Positions 33,301 through 40,778 of a DNA stretch of 64,000 bases are shown here, piece by piece; position 1 is the stretch's first letter, and each line of letters opens with the position of its first letter. The stretch comes from Poindextera sp965277425 (GTDB lineage Bacteria > Pseudomonadota > Alphaproteobacteria > Caulobacterales > Caulobacteraceae): positions 124,001-188,000 of the forward strand of contig CBDICR010000004.1 of assembly GCA_965277425.1 (NCBI GenBank). The letters run 5' to 3'. Under the pieces are notes generated by a model that had not been told where the DNA came from, made no database searches, and saw only the letters and a list, made by a program, of their open reading frames with translations. A program made the translations under genes and the position numbers.

Positions 33301-34209
33301 ATGCCTTCGACCACCGACCGCGACTGTGCCGGCCCCGACGATCTGCGCGCCATGCAGACGCTGACCCAGGCCTGCTGGACCCGCGATGCGCATTTCCATG
33401 TCGGCGACCTGTCTTGGCAGCGCTATCCACGCGACGCGCGTGCCGATTGCCCGACCCGGCTGTGGTTCAGCGGCGGCGACCTCGTCGCCTGGGCCACCTT
33501 CGCCGACGGTTTCAAGGTCTTCGCTCCTCCCGGGTACGAGCGCCTCTATGACGAGGCGCTGGCCTGGGGCGAGTCGACCCGGTTCGAGCCGGTGCTGGAA
33601 ACCACGGCCTATGAGCGCCAGACCGGCCTCGTTGCGGCGCTGACCCGGCGCGGCTACGTCGAGCGCCGCGACGCGCCTTTCGGGGTGCATGCCTTCAGAG
33701 CCCTGGACGACATCCCCAGGCCCGAGCTGCCGAGGGGATTCGCCGCCATCTCCATGGTCGAGATCGGCGACGTGGCGCGCAAGGTCGCCGGCCATCGCGC
33801 CAGCTGGTCGCGGTTCGCCGTCTACGATCCCGCCGATCCGCCGCTGGTCTCGAGCATGACCCTGGAGCGGTACATGGACCTGATGCGGACCTGGCCCTAT
33901 CGGCCGGACCTGGATTTCGGCGTCGCGGCGTCGGACGGGCGGATCGTCGCCTCCTGCACGGTCTGGCTCGATGAGGTGAACCGGGTAGGCCTGTTCGAGC
34001 CGGTCGGGGTGGAGCCCGAGTTCCGTCGCCGGGGGTTTTCCCGAGCCATGTGCTTTACGGCGCTGCACGCGTTGAAAGCGGCCGGCGCGACCCTGGCCAC
34101 GGTCAAACCGCGCGGCGATGCGGCCTATCCTGTGCCGCGCCACGCCTACGCCACCATGGGTTTCGTCACCGAGGGCCGGCAGCGGGTTTTCGCGCAAAGG
34201 CTTGCCTGA
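33301..34209 (+). CDS. GNAT family N-acetyltransferase
   Basis: A 302-residue acetyltransferase, about twice a single GNAT domain, with an N-terminal half that looks like a degenerate copy. The acetyl-CoA pyrophosphate-binding motif is in the C-terminal half: VGVEPEFRRRGFSRAM. The end, HAYATMGFVTEGRQRVF, contains the usual beta-bulge region. ATG 33301 has AGGACC upstream. It ends at a bidirectional terminator. The 165 bases before it contain a small CCCCGTCACGGGG hairpin but no gene. The substrate is unknown. Confidence 0.85.
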   Translation: MPSTTDRDCAGPDDLRAMQTLTQACWTRDAHFHVGDLSWQRYPRDARADCPTRLWFSGGDLVAWATFADGFKVFAPPGYERLYDEALAWGESTRFEPVLETTAYERQTGLVAALTRRGYVERRDAPFGVHAFRALDDIPRPELPRGFAAISMVEIGDVARKVAGHRASWSRFAVYDPADPPLVSSMTLERYMDLMRTWPYRPDLDFGVAASDGRIVASCTVWLDEVNRVGLFEPVGVEPEFRRRGFSRAMCFTALHALKAAGATLATVKPRGDAAYPVPRHAYATMGFVTEGRQRVFAQRLA

Positions 34210-34223
34210 CTAAGCGCGCGCTC

Positions 34224-34254
34224 AAAAGACTTCTCCCTCTGGGAGAAGTTTTTT
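34224..34254. terminator. Bidirectional intrinsic terminator
   Basis: ACTTCTCCC and GGGAGAAGT form a nine-base stem with a three-base loop, flanked by AAAA on one side and a run of six T on the other. It terminates the GNAT gene (stop at 34209) rightward and the threonine aldolase gene (stop at 34253-34255) leftward, overlapping the latter's stop codon. Confidence 0.9.
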
Positions 34255-35263
34255 ATGCGATCGCCTTCAGGGCCGCTCCGATCTCCTCGACGCTCTCCGG
34301 CGTCGTGGACCAGTTGCACATGAACCGCACGCTGCCGTCGATGAAGCGGTAGATGAACCAGCCGGCGGTGTGCAGGCGGGACAGCGCCGCCTGGTCCATC
34401 TCGACGAAGACGGCGTTGGCCTCGACGGGGTGGGCGACCCTGAAGGGCATGAGGTCGGCCAGGCGGCGGGCCATGGCGTTGGCGTGGGCGGCACGGCGCA
34501 TCCAGGCGCCGTCTTCCATCATGCCGATCCAGGGCGCGGCCAGGAAGCGGCCCTTGGAGACCAGCTGGCCGGCATGTTTCAGCCGCGCATCGAAGCGGCG
34601 GGCCAGCGCCTTGTCGAACAGGACGATGGCCTCGGTCGGGGTCGATCCGGCCTTGGTCCCGCCCAGCACGGCGATGTCGACGCCCAGGGGCGCGAGCTTG
34701 GTGATGTCGAAACCGGCCGCGACCGCGTTGGAAAGCCGCGCCCCGTCCAGATGCAGCTTCAGCCCGGCGGCCTTGGCCGGGCCGGCGATCGCGGCGATCT
34801 GGCCGTGCGAATAGACCACGCCGTATTCGGTGGCGTTGGTCAGGCTGAGGGCCGCGGCGGACTGGTGGTGGGAGACGTCCGGCTCGGCCAGGGCGCGAGA
34901 CAGGGCGTCCGGTTCGATGCGGCCCGAGGCGCCGGGCAATAGGGTCAGGCCCAGGCCCGAGCCGAAAAACCCCGGCGCGCCGGTCTCGTCAGTGGCGACA
35001 TGGCTGTGCTCGTGGCAGAGCACCGCCTCGTGCGGCGCGGCCAGGGCGGCCAGGGTCAGGGCGTTGGCGGCCGTGCCCGAGGCGACGAACCGCACCTCGG
35101 CGTCGGCGTCCAGCATCGCCCGGATCAGGTCGGCGGCGCGGGCGCCGAAGTCGTCGGTCCCATAGGACGAGACCGCGCCGGCATTGGCCTCGACGAGCGC
35201 CGCCATCACCTCCGGCATGGCGCCCACCACGTTGTCGGAGGCGAAGTCGTAGCGGGCGGTCAT
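34253..35263 (-). CDS. Low-specificity threonine aldolase
   Basis: A 336-residue fold-type I PLP enzyme cleaving threonine or allo-threonine to glycine and acetaldehyde. The PLP lysine is Lys204 in AVLGGTKAGSTPTEA. The Asp of LKLHLDGARLSNA pairs with the ring nitrogen. VASGTAANALTLAAL and CHEHSHVATDETGAP are family motifs. The ATG at 35263 overlaps the epoxide hydrolase stop codon by four bases, so the two are translated together. The C-terminus ends at the shared terminator. Confidence 0.92.
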   Translation of the reverse strand: MTARYDFASDNVVGAMPEVMAALVEANAGAVSSYGTDDFGARAADLIRAMLDADAEVRFVASGTAANALTLAALAAPHEAVLCHEHSHVATDETGAPGFFGSGLGLTLLPGASGRIEPDALSRALAEPDVSHHQSAAALSLTNATEYGVVYSHGQIAAIAGPAKAAGLKLHLDGARLSNAVAAGFDITKLAPLGVDIAVLGGTKAGSTPTEAIVLFDKALARRFDARLKHAGQLVSKGRFLAAPWIGMMEDGAWMRRAAHANAMARRLADLMPFRVAHPVEANAVFVEMDQAALSRLHTAGWFIYRFIDGSVRFMCNWSTTPESVEEIGAALKAIA

Positions 35264-36420
35264 GCCGCGTCGGTTTCGCGGCCCCAGGCGCGCACATCCT
35301 CGACATAGAGGTCCGGCTCCTCCATGGCGGCGAAATGGCCGCCGCGCGGCGGCTCGCTCCAATAGGTCAGGTTGTAGGCGCGCTCGACGAAGCTGCGCGG
35401 CGGCCCGCCGGTATAGTCGGTGTCGCCCTGATAGCGGGCGAAGCCGGTGGGCGTCTCGCAGCGCTGGCCCTGGATGGAGGCAAAGGCGCCTTCCTCGAGC
35501 AGGCCGCGATAGTACCAGGCGCCGGTGGTGAAGGCGCCGGTCATCACATAGAGCATGAGGTTGGTGATGAGCTGATCCATGGAATAGACCTGATCGAACG
35601 GCCTGGAGCGCAGGTCCGACCAGTCGTGGAAGCGCTCGATTATCCAGGCGGCCTGGCCGACCGGGTTGCCGGCGCCCATCCAGGCGATCGATTGCGGCTT
35701 GGACATCTGCAGCTGCAGATAGGCGCCGAACATCTGGCCGGCGGCGGCGGCGCGGGCGGCCCAGGCGGCTTCCGCCTCGTCCTTGGGTCCGCCCTGCGGC
35801 CGGAAGGCCAGCATGTTCAGGTGGATGGCGCGGGCGTGGTCGCCATGGTCGAAGCCCAGCCAGGAGGTGACCACCGCGCCCCAGTCGCCGCCCTGGGCCA
35901 GATAGCGGTCATAGCCCAAAACCTGAGTCATCAAGGCGTTGAACAGCCTCGCCGTGGCGCGCTGGCCGATAGGGCGCTTGGGCTTGGAAGAGAATCCGAA
36001 GCCCGGCAGGGAAGGGACGACCACGTCGAAGGCGTCTTGCGCCTTGCCGCCGAAGCGGGACGGGAAGGCGAGCTTTTCGATCGCGCCCCAGAACTCGTAA
36101 TGGCTGCCCGGCCAGCCGTGGCTGATCAGCAGCGGCCGCTTGCCGCCCGCCTCGCCGACCACGTGTACGAAATGCAGGGTGAAGTCCTCGACCTGGGCGG
36201 TGAACTGCGGAAACTTGTTGAGCTCGGTGACCGCGGCGCGCCAGTCGTAGCCGTCCGTCCAATAGGCGCAGAGGGATTTGAGGAATTCGCCGTCGCAGCC
36301 GTAATTCCAGCCGTCCGGGACTTCGGGCGCGAGCGGGAAGGGGTAGGCGCGCACCTTGTCCAGCACGGCCTCGACCGCCTCGGCCGACGGATTGACGGTG
36401 AAGGGTTTGATCTCGGCCAT
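35260..36420 (-). CDS. Epoxide hydrolase (alpha/beta hydrolase fold)
   Basis: A 386-residue alpha/beta hydrolase with the epoxide-hydrolase N-terminal domain (residues 1-90, IKPFTVNPSAEAVEAVLDKV). The oxyanion motif is HGWPGSHYEF, the nucleophile is Asp179 in AQGGDWGAVVTSW, and the catalytic His is in PPRGGHFAAMEEPD (about 367). It hydrates an epoxide to a diol through an aspartyl ester. It has no signal peptide. The gene is upstream of and overlaps threonine aldolase; the reason for the pairing is unclear. Confidence 0.92.
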   Translation of the reverse strand: MAEIKPFTVNPSAEAVEAVLDKVRAYPFPLAPEVPDGWNYGCDGEFLKSLCAYWTDGYDWRAAVTELNKFPQFTAQVEDFTLHFVHVVGEAGGKRPLLISHGWPGSHYEFWGAIEKLAFPSRFGGKAQDAFDVVVPSLPGFGFSSKPKRPIGQRATARLFNALMTQVLGYDRYLAQGGDWGAVVTSWLGFDHGDHARAIHLNMLAFRPQGGPKDEAEAAWAARAAAAGQMFGAYLQLQMSKPQSIAWMGAGNPVGQAAWIIERFHDWSDLRSRPFDQVYSMDQLITNLMLYVMTGAFTTGAWYYRGLLEEGAFASIQGQRCETPTGFARYQGDTDYTGGPPRSFVERAYNLTYWSEPPRGGHFAAMEEPDLYVEDVRAWGRETDAA

Positions 36421-36607
36421 ACGGGTGCTCCTTTGCGCGCGGCGAAGGCTGACGGCCTAACGCCGCGGCGGTCAAGCGAGGGCGCGCGGTTGGAGGCGAT
36501 CCGCTCGTCCAAACGCGTCAGATCGACTTTTTGAGGGTTCCCCCTGGGCGCCCGCGTCGGCGCGCCTGGTCTACTGCAGGGATCGATCCGAGCATCGAGG
36601 CGTGGGC

Positions 36608-37204
36608 CTAGGGACGAAATCCGAGGCTCAAGGCGCGGAACATCTCGCGCCAGAGCCGGTCGAACGCCATGCCCGGCGTCAGCTTGTCGGCCAGTTTGAG
36701 CACCACCAGGCCGTGGACCGCAGCCCAGAAGACGTGGGCGATGACGTCCGGATCGCCCTTCAGCAGGCCGGCGTCGAGCAGGCCCTGGGTATAGTGGCTC
36801 ATGGTCGCCCGCGCCCGGGCGGCGGCGCGGACCAGCGCCGGATAGTCGCTCTCGGTCGGCTGGGCCAGGTCGAACATCAGGCGGTAGGCGGCCGGGTGCT
36901 CGAAGGCGAATTTCACATAGGCCTCGCCGACGTCCCAGGCGCGTTGAACCGGGTTGTCGCCGGCGTCGTAGGCGGCCTCCAGCGCGTCGGCGAAACGCTC
37001 GAAGCCGGAGGCGCGGGCCGCGGCCAGGATGTCGTCCTTGTCCTTGAAATAGCGGTAGGGCGTCATCGGGCTGACGCCGAGTTCGGCCGCGAGCTGGCGC
37101 ATCGAGACCGCGCCCGGCCCGTTCTCGACGAACAGTCGCTCGGCCGCCTCGATCAGGCGATCGCGGAAATCTTCGATCTGAGCGGCGGACAGCGGCCTCG
37201 GCAC
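36608..37204 (-). CDS. TetR/AcrR family regulator beside carotenoid oxygenase
   Basis: A 198-residue TetR repressor. The DNA-binding domain includes RLIEAAERLFVENGPGAVSM, then RQLAAELGVSPMTPYRYFKDKDDIL. The C-terminal region (FEHPAAYRLMFDLAQP, then HVFWAAVHGLVVLKLADKL) matches the WHG-type ligand-binding domain. The start is GTG 37204 with CGGAG upstream. It is divergent from the carotenoid oxygenase gene over a 100-base AT-rich region with a palindrome, which it probably controls. Confidence 0.9.
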   Translation of the reverse strand: MPRPLSAAQIEDFRDRLIEAAERLFVENGPGAVSMRQLAAELGVSPMTPYRYFKDKDDILAAARASGFERFADALEAAYDAGDNPVQRAWDVGEAYVKFAFEHPAAYRLMFDLAQPTESDYPALVRAAARARATMSHYTQGLLDAGLLKGDPDVIAHVFWAAVHGLVVLKLADKLTPGMAFDRLWREMFRALSLGFRP

Positions 37205-37235
37205 GGAAATGTGACTCCGAATTTCGAAAAAGAAC

Positions 37236-37264
37236 TTGTCAAGCGATATAGCTTACGACATAAA
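37236..37264 (+). promoter_or_regulatory. Candidate promoter of the carotenoid oxygenase gene
   Basis: TTGTCA (37236-37241) and CATAAA (37259-37264) are spaced by 17 bases, close to sigma70-type -35 and -10 boxes. The -10 lies inside the palindrome at 37252-37277, so a repressor bound there would block it. Confidence 0.5.
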
Positions 37265-37277
37265 TTTACAATGTAAG
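37252..37277. promoter_or_regulatory. Candidate TetR operator
   Basis: CTTAC at 37252 and GTAAG ending at 37277 are perfect outer arms of a 26-bp imperfect palindrome (13+13, nine of 13 pairs matching), with an inner ACAT/ATGT. It lies between the divergent TetR and carotenoid oxygenase genes in unusually AT-rich DNA. Confidence 0.55.
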
Positions 37278-37304
37278 AAACATAGAGAGCCCAGGAGGCG
37301 CGTC

Positions 37305-38690
37305 ATGGACGGATCCCCCCGCATCAACACTTATCTCAGCGGCAATTTCGCGCCGGTGCGATCTGAGGACGATTTCGAGCTCGAGATCACCGGCGAGATC
37401 CCCGCCGGCATGCGCGGCGCCTTCTACCGCAATGGCCCCAACCCGCAGTTCGAGCCGCGCGGCGACTATCACTGGTTCAGTGGCGACGGCATGATCCACG
37501 GCTTCTTCGTCGAGGACGGCAAGGTCGCCTACCGCAACCGCTATGTGCGCACGCCGAAGTGGGAGCTGGAGAATTCGGCCGGCAAGGCCTTGTTCGGCGG
37601 CTTCGATCCCCGCGCCGCCGATCCCTCGGTCGCCGGCAAGGACGGCGGCGTCGCCAACACCAACATCGTCTGGCACGGCGGCCGGCTGATGGCGTTGGAG
37701 GAGGCGCACAAGCCGTTCGAGCTCGATCCGATCACCCTTCAATCGCGCGGCTATGTCGATGAGTACGCCGGCAGGGTCACCGCCCACCCGAAGATCGACC
37801 CGAAGACCGGCGAGATGGTTTGGTTCGGCTATTCGGCCGGCGACATGCCGTTTTCCAACACCGTCTCCTACGGCGTCACCGACGCAAAGGGCCGCGTCGT
37901 CCGCCGCGACGATTTCGAGGCGCCCTTTTCCAGCATGGTGCACGACTTCCTAGTCACCGACCGCTACGCGCTCTTTCCCATCCTGCCGCTGACCGGCAGC
38001 CTGGAGCGCGCCATGCGCGGCGGCCCGCCCTTCGCCTGGGAGCCCGACAAGGGCAGCCATGTGGGCGTCATGGCGCGCAACGCCGGCGTCGAGACCATGC
38101 GCTGGTTCACCACAGACGCCTGCTACGTCTTCCACCCGATGAACGCCTGGGAAGAGGGCGACAAGATCTTCGCCGACGTGATGGAATATCCGGTCGCGCC
38201 GCTCTTTCCGCTGGTCGACGGGACGATGAGTGAGCGGGCCTCGGCGCGGCTGGTGCGCTGGACCTTCGACCTCGGCGGCGCGTCGAACACCATCAAGCGC
38301 GAGCCGATCGACGACCTGGCGGGCGAGTTTCCGCGCTTCGACGAGCGCCATGCTGGCTTGGCCTACCGGCACGGCTGGTTCGCCGCCAACGCCACTAGGC
38401 CAGGCGATTTCGGCTTCGACAGCCTGGCGCATATCGATCTGAAGACCGGCAAGCGCGTGGTGCACAGCTTTACGCCCGGCGACGTGCCCGGCGAGCCGAT
38501 CTTCATTCCGCGCAATCCCGCCGCCGCCGAGGGCGACGGCTGGGTGATCGCGGTGGTCTATCGCGCCGCCGAGGACCGCAGCGACTTTACGGTTTTCGAC
38601 GCCCAGGAGATCGCCGCCGGCCCGATCGCCACGGCCAAGCTGCCCCGCCGCGTGCCGTTCGGCTTCCACGGCAACTGGCGGCAGGCCTAG
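37305..38690 (+). CDS. Carotenoid oxygenase family protein
   Basis: A 461-residue seven-bladed propeller dioxygenase, related to lignostilbene and apocarotenoid cleavage enzymes. The four iron-binding histidines can be placed in VTAHPKIDP, SSMVHDFLV, CYVFHPMNAWEEGD and the C-terminal FGFHGNW. FYRNGPNPQFEP and HWFSGDGMIHGF near the N-terminus are family hallmarks. AGGAGG precedes ATG 37305. The enzyme splits a conjugated or stilbene-type double bond; the length and motifs fit lignostilbene-type enzymes as well as carotenoid ones. The divergent TetR gene suggests induction by a substrate. No carotenoid-synthesis gene lies nearby. Confidence 0.93.
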   Translation: MDGSPRINTYLSGNFAPVRSEDDFELEITGEIPAGMRGAFYRNGPNPQFEPRGDYHWFSGDGMIHGFFVEDGKVAYRNRYVRTPKWELENSAGKALFGGFDPRAADPSVAGKDGGVANTNIVWHGGRLMALEEAHKPFELDPITLQSRGYVDEYAGRVTAHPKIDPKTGEMVWFGYSAGDMPFSNTVSYGVTDAKGRVVRRDDFEAPFSSMVHDFLVTDRYALFPILPLTGSLERAMRGGPPFAWEPDKGSHVGVMARNAGVETMRWFTTDACYVFHPMNAWEEGDKIFADVMEYPVAPLFPLVDGTMSERASARLVRWTFDLGGASNTIKREPIDDLAGEFPRFDERHAGLAYRHGWFAANATRPGDFGFDSLAHIDLKTGKRVVHSFTPGDVPGEPIFIPRNPAAAEGDGWVIAVVYRAAEDRSDFTVFDAQEIAAGPIATAKLPRRVPFGFHGNWRQA

Positions 38691-38741
38691 AGCGGGCCTC
38701 CGGAAAAGTGCGAAGCGGTTTTCCGCCCGCAACCCGCTCTA
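38688..38741. repeat. Palindromic repeat overlapping the oxygenase stop codon
   Basis: TAGAGCGGG and CCCGCTCTA form inverted ends around GGAAAAGTGCGAAGCGGTTTTCC, itself a hairpin. Its first three bases are the oxygenase stop codon. Elements with this core are common, multi-copy intergenic repeats in alphaproteobacteria. It may serve as a terminator. Confidence 0.75.
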
Positions 38742-38754
38742 ACTCTTTAGACTC

Positions 38755-38802
38755 GATCACGTTTATGATTTTGGATTGTTTCAATCCAAAACCATCGTGA
38801 TC
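38755..38802. repeat. Nested palindrome at the end of the disordered-protein gene
   Basis: GATCACG (38755-38761) and CGTGATC (38796-38802) enclose a perfect inner stem TTTTGGATTG/CAATCCAAAA with a three-base loop. The right arm touches the stop codon of the gene on the reverse strand (38802-38804). It probably ends transcription of that gene. Confidence 0.75.
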
Positions 38803-39176
38803 TAGGCGCGGTCGATGTGGACGCCGCCAGCGTCGGGCTTGGCCTCGACGCTGGACGTGCCCGTCTTGGGTTTGGGCGCGGACGCGGCCTCCACGCCGAG
38901 CGCGCTCGCGCCTTCGGCGTCGTTGCGGCTGAAGGCATCGGTCTCGTAGCGCCCGTCCGGCGATCTTGCCGCCTTGGCCTCGACGTCTGACGATCCCTGC
39001 AAGATCTCGCTGCGCGCCGTCGCGCCCTCGGCGTCATTGCGGCTGGTGACGTCGGTTTCATAGCCGTCTTCACGGCCGTCGGCCGCGGTGTCGGATTTTG
39101 CGCTGAAGCTGCGCGCTTCGGGCGGCGGCGCGACGGAACCGGTCTGGCCGGCGGCGGGGTCTTTCGAGACTGACAT
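38802..39176 (-). CDS. Small disordered protein with an internal repeat
   Basis: A 124-residue hydrophilic protein with no recognised family and no hydrophobic core, so it is probably intrinsically disordered. It contains two imperfect copies of a unit: DGYETDVTSRNDAEGA and DGRYETDAFSRNDAEGA, about 35 residues apart. ATG 39176 has a strong ribosome site (AGGAGG). The frame is chosen over a competing frame because of that site and the repeat. Role unknown; stress-related or DNA-protecting proteins can look like this, but that is only a guess. Confidence 0.65.
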   Translation of the reverse strand: MSVSKDPAAGQTGSVAPPPEARSFSAKSDTAADGREDGYETDVTSRNDAEGATARSEILQGSSDVEAKAARSPDGRYETDAFSRNDAEGASALGVEAASAPKPKTGTSSVEAKPDAGGVHIDRA

Positions 39177-39233
39177 GGCTGTCCTCCTGGTGAGGTCACA
39201 ACCCGCCACGCGGAGCAGCGTTCCTAGCCGCCG

Positions 39234-39593
39234 CTAGCCGTTCTGGATCATTCGTCGCCGCGTGCGGCGAATTTCGACGATCGTGAGGTAGCCATGCAGA
39301 TCCTCGCCGTGGTCGCTGACAACCTGCGCCACGCGCGATGCGCGGACCGCATTCGGCTCACGGCCGAAGGAAAGGATGATCACACCCGGCAAGGGCAGCC
39401 GGTGGCGCACGGCCAGTTCGCCAAATCCGTAGTCCTCCGTCATCACAATACGGTCCTCGTGAGCCGCAAGCTCTGCAACGGTTCGATCATCGGCGCCTCG
39501 GGCCGATTCAAGCACGTATTTTACGTCGTGACCGGCGCGGCGGAGTGCGACGACGATCTGAGCTGGACAGCACTCGTCGGCCAGAAAGCGCAA
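39234..39593 (-). CDS. DUF5615 PIN-like toxin
   Basis: A 119-residue PIN-like protein of the DUF5615 type. The N-terminal FLADECCPAQIVVALRRAGH and the IVMTEDYGFGELAVRH block carry the acidic residues expected of the nuclease core. It directly follows the DUF433 gene: the TAG stop at 39594 is immediately followed by its TTG start, with GGCGGAG as ribosome site inside the antitoxin's 3' end. It is probably the toxin of a type II toxin-antitoxin pair. The target is unknown. Confidence 0.85.
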   Translation of the reverse strand: MRFLADECCPAQIVVALRRAGHDVKYVLESARGADDRTVAELAAHEDRIVMTEDYGFGELAVRHRLPLPGVIILSFGREPNAVRASRVAQVVSDHGEDLHGYLTIVEIRRTRRRMIQNG

Positions 39594-39818
39594 CTACTCC
39601 GCCGCCAGGATGCTCTCATGCGCGAGGTAGTCGGCGGCGTAGTCGAGCGCGGCCCCTATGTCCGCCTCTGTGAGGTGAGGATAGGACTCAATGATCTCGG
39701 CGTTCGACATTCCCGCGGCGCATTTGCGCAGCAGGAGCTCGACCGTGATCCTTGTGCCTTTGATCACCGGCTTGCCCATCATGATCTTGGGATCGCGAAT
39801 GACGCGTTCGTGAGCCAT
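39594..39818 (-). CDS. DUF433 antitoxin
   Basis: A 74-residue helix-turn-helix protein. The family signature is visible: RVIRDPKIMMGKPVIKGTRI, then MSNAEIIESYPHLTEADIGAAL. DUF433 proteins are paired with DUF5615 PIN-like toxins in many bacteria. It stands first in the pair, as antitoxins usually do. An AT-rich, partly palindromic stretch (GTATATCATATC, 39825-39836) lies just upstream and may be its operator. Confidence 0.88.
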   Translation of the reverse strand: MAHERVIRDPKIMMGKPVIKGTRITVELLLRKCAAGMSNAEIIESYPHLTEADIGAALDYAADYLAHESILAAE

Positions 39819-39871
39819 GGGCTGAGTATATCATATCCAGCGGCGGGCGCGCCAAGCGGTGTCTTCGATGA

Positions 39872-40714
39872 TCAGGCCCAAGCCCCGAACGGCACGATCC
39901 GGTTGCCGGCGTCGTGGCCGATGTCCGCACGGCCGAGCCAGGCGATGCCCGACCGTTCGCACCAGAACCGCGCCACCTCGTCCTCGCTCATGCCGAAGTC
40001 GGGATCGTTGGGCGGGATCAGGCTGCAGCGGCCGAGCCGGATGCCGGCGACGCGGCGGACGCTCGGATTGCCGGTGACGTGGAAAAAGGCGCGGTCGATC
40101 CGGTACATGGCCTCCGACACCTCCTCGAGCATCAGCACATGATCGGTCAGGTCGGGCTCCAGCGGCGTGCCCAGGATCTGGCTGAAGACGGTCAGGTTGA
40201 AGGCCGCGGCCTTGCGCCCGTCGCCCAGGCTGGGCTCCAAGGTCGCCGGCGCGCGATCCACCAGCCAGGCCAAGGCGCGCGTGATGGCCGCATCGCCGCC
40301 GTCGCGCAGGATGTCCTGCGCCACCGGCCCGTGCGCCACATGCGGAAATCCGGCGCGATAGAGGCCGGCGAGCAGGGCGCCGGCGTCGCTGTAGCCGAGA
40401 TAGGTCTTGGCCTTGGCCGCGGGGGTCAGCCCGGCCAGCACAGCCTCGCTGATGCGGCATGAGCCGTAGCCGCCGCGCGCGAACCACAGCGCATCGAAGC
40501 TCGCATCATTGGCGACCTCGAGAAAGGCCCGCGCGCGGGCGGCGTCGTCGCCGGCGAAATGGCCGGCGCTGGCCAGGCAGTCCGGATGGAAGACGATTTC
40601 GGGCGCATGCTCGCCATAGAGCGATCGCGCCAAAGCCGCAACCTTGTCCGCCACCTCCGGCGACAGGCGCGAGGCGGTGGCGACGACGCCGATCTTCAGC
40701 CGCTCGCGACTCAT
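39872..40714 (-). CDS. LD-carboxypeptidase, S66 family
   Basis: A 280-residue serine peptidase that removes the terminal D-alanine from muropeptide tetrapeptides in the cytoplasm, turning them into tripeptides. Motifs: FARGGYGSCRISE, then the nucleophile Ser109 in LGYSDAGALLAGLY, a Glu in LMLEEVSEAMYRID, and a His in ADIGHDAGN near residue 268. It has no signal peptide, as expected for LdcA. It is divergent, 64 bases away, from a Mur ligase of the Mpl/MurC type, which uses the tripeptide product; the two form a plausible recycling pair. Confidence 0.92.
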   Translation of the reverse strand: MSRERLKIGVVATASRLSPEVADKVAALARSLYGEHAPEIVFHPDCLASAGHFAGDDAARARAFLEVANDASFDALWFARGGYGSCRISEAVLAGLTPAAKAKTYLGYSDAGALLAGLYRAGFPHVAHGPVAQDILRDGGDAAITRALAWLVDRAPATLEPSLGDGRKAAAFNLTVFSQILGTPLEPDLTDHVLMLEEVSEAMYRIDRAFFHVTGNPSVRRVAGIRLGRCSLIPPNDPDFGMSEDEVARFWCERSGIAWLGRADIGHDAGNRIVPFGAWA

Positions 40715-40778
40715 CCGTTTGCCTCCAGAGCCGCCGTCCTCTGTTGCCCCGCCCCGGCGGCGCCCATAGGGTCCGGCG

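Noticed and set aside
37236..38690. A carotenoid-biosynthesis cluster
   Set aside because: Only the cleavage oxygenase and its TetR neighbour are present. No crt genes are in the window.
38747..39199. A 150-codon frame overlapping the disordered protein gene
   Set aside because: Its product is a run of Ala/Pro/Arg/Ser typical of an out-of-frame reading. The chosen frame has the strong ribosome site and an internal protein repeat.
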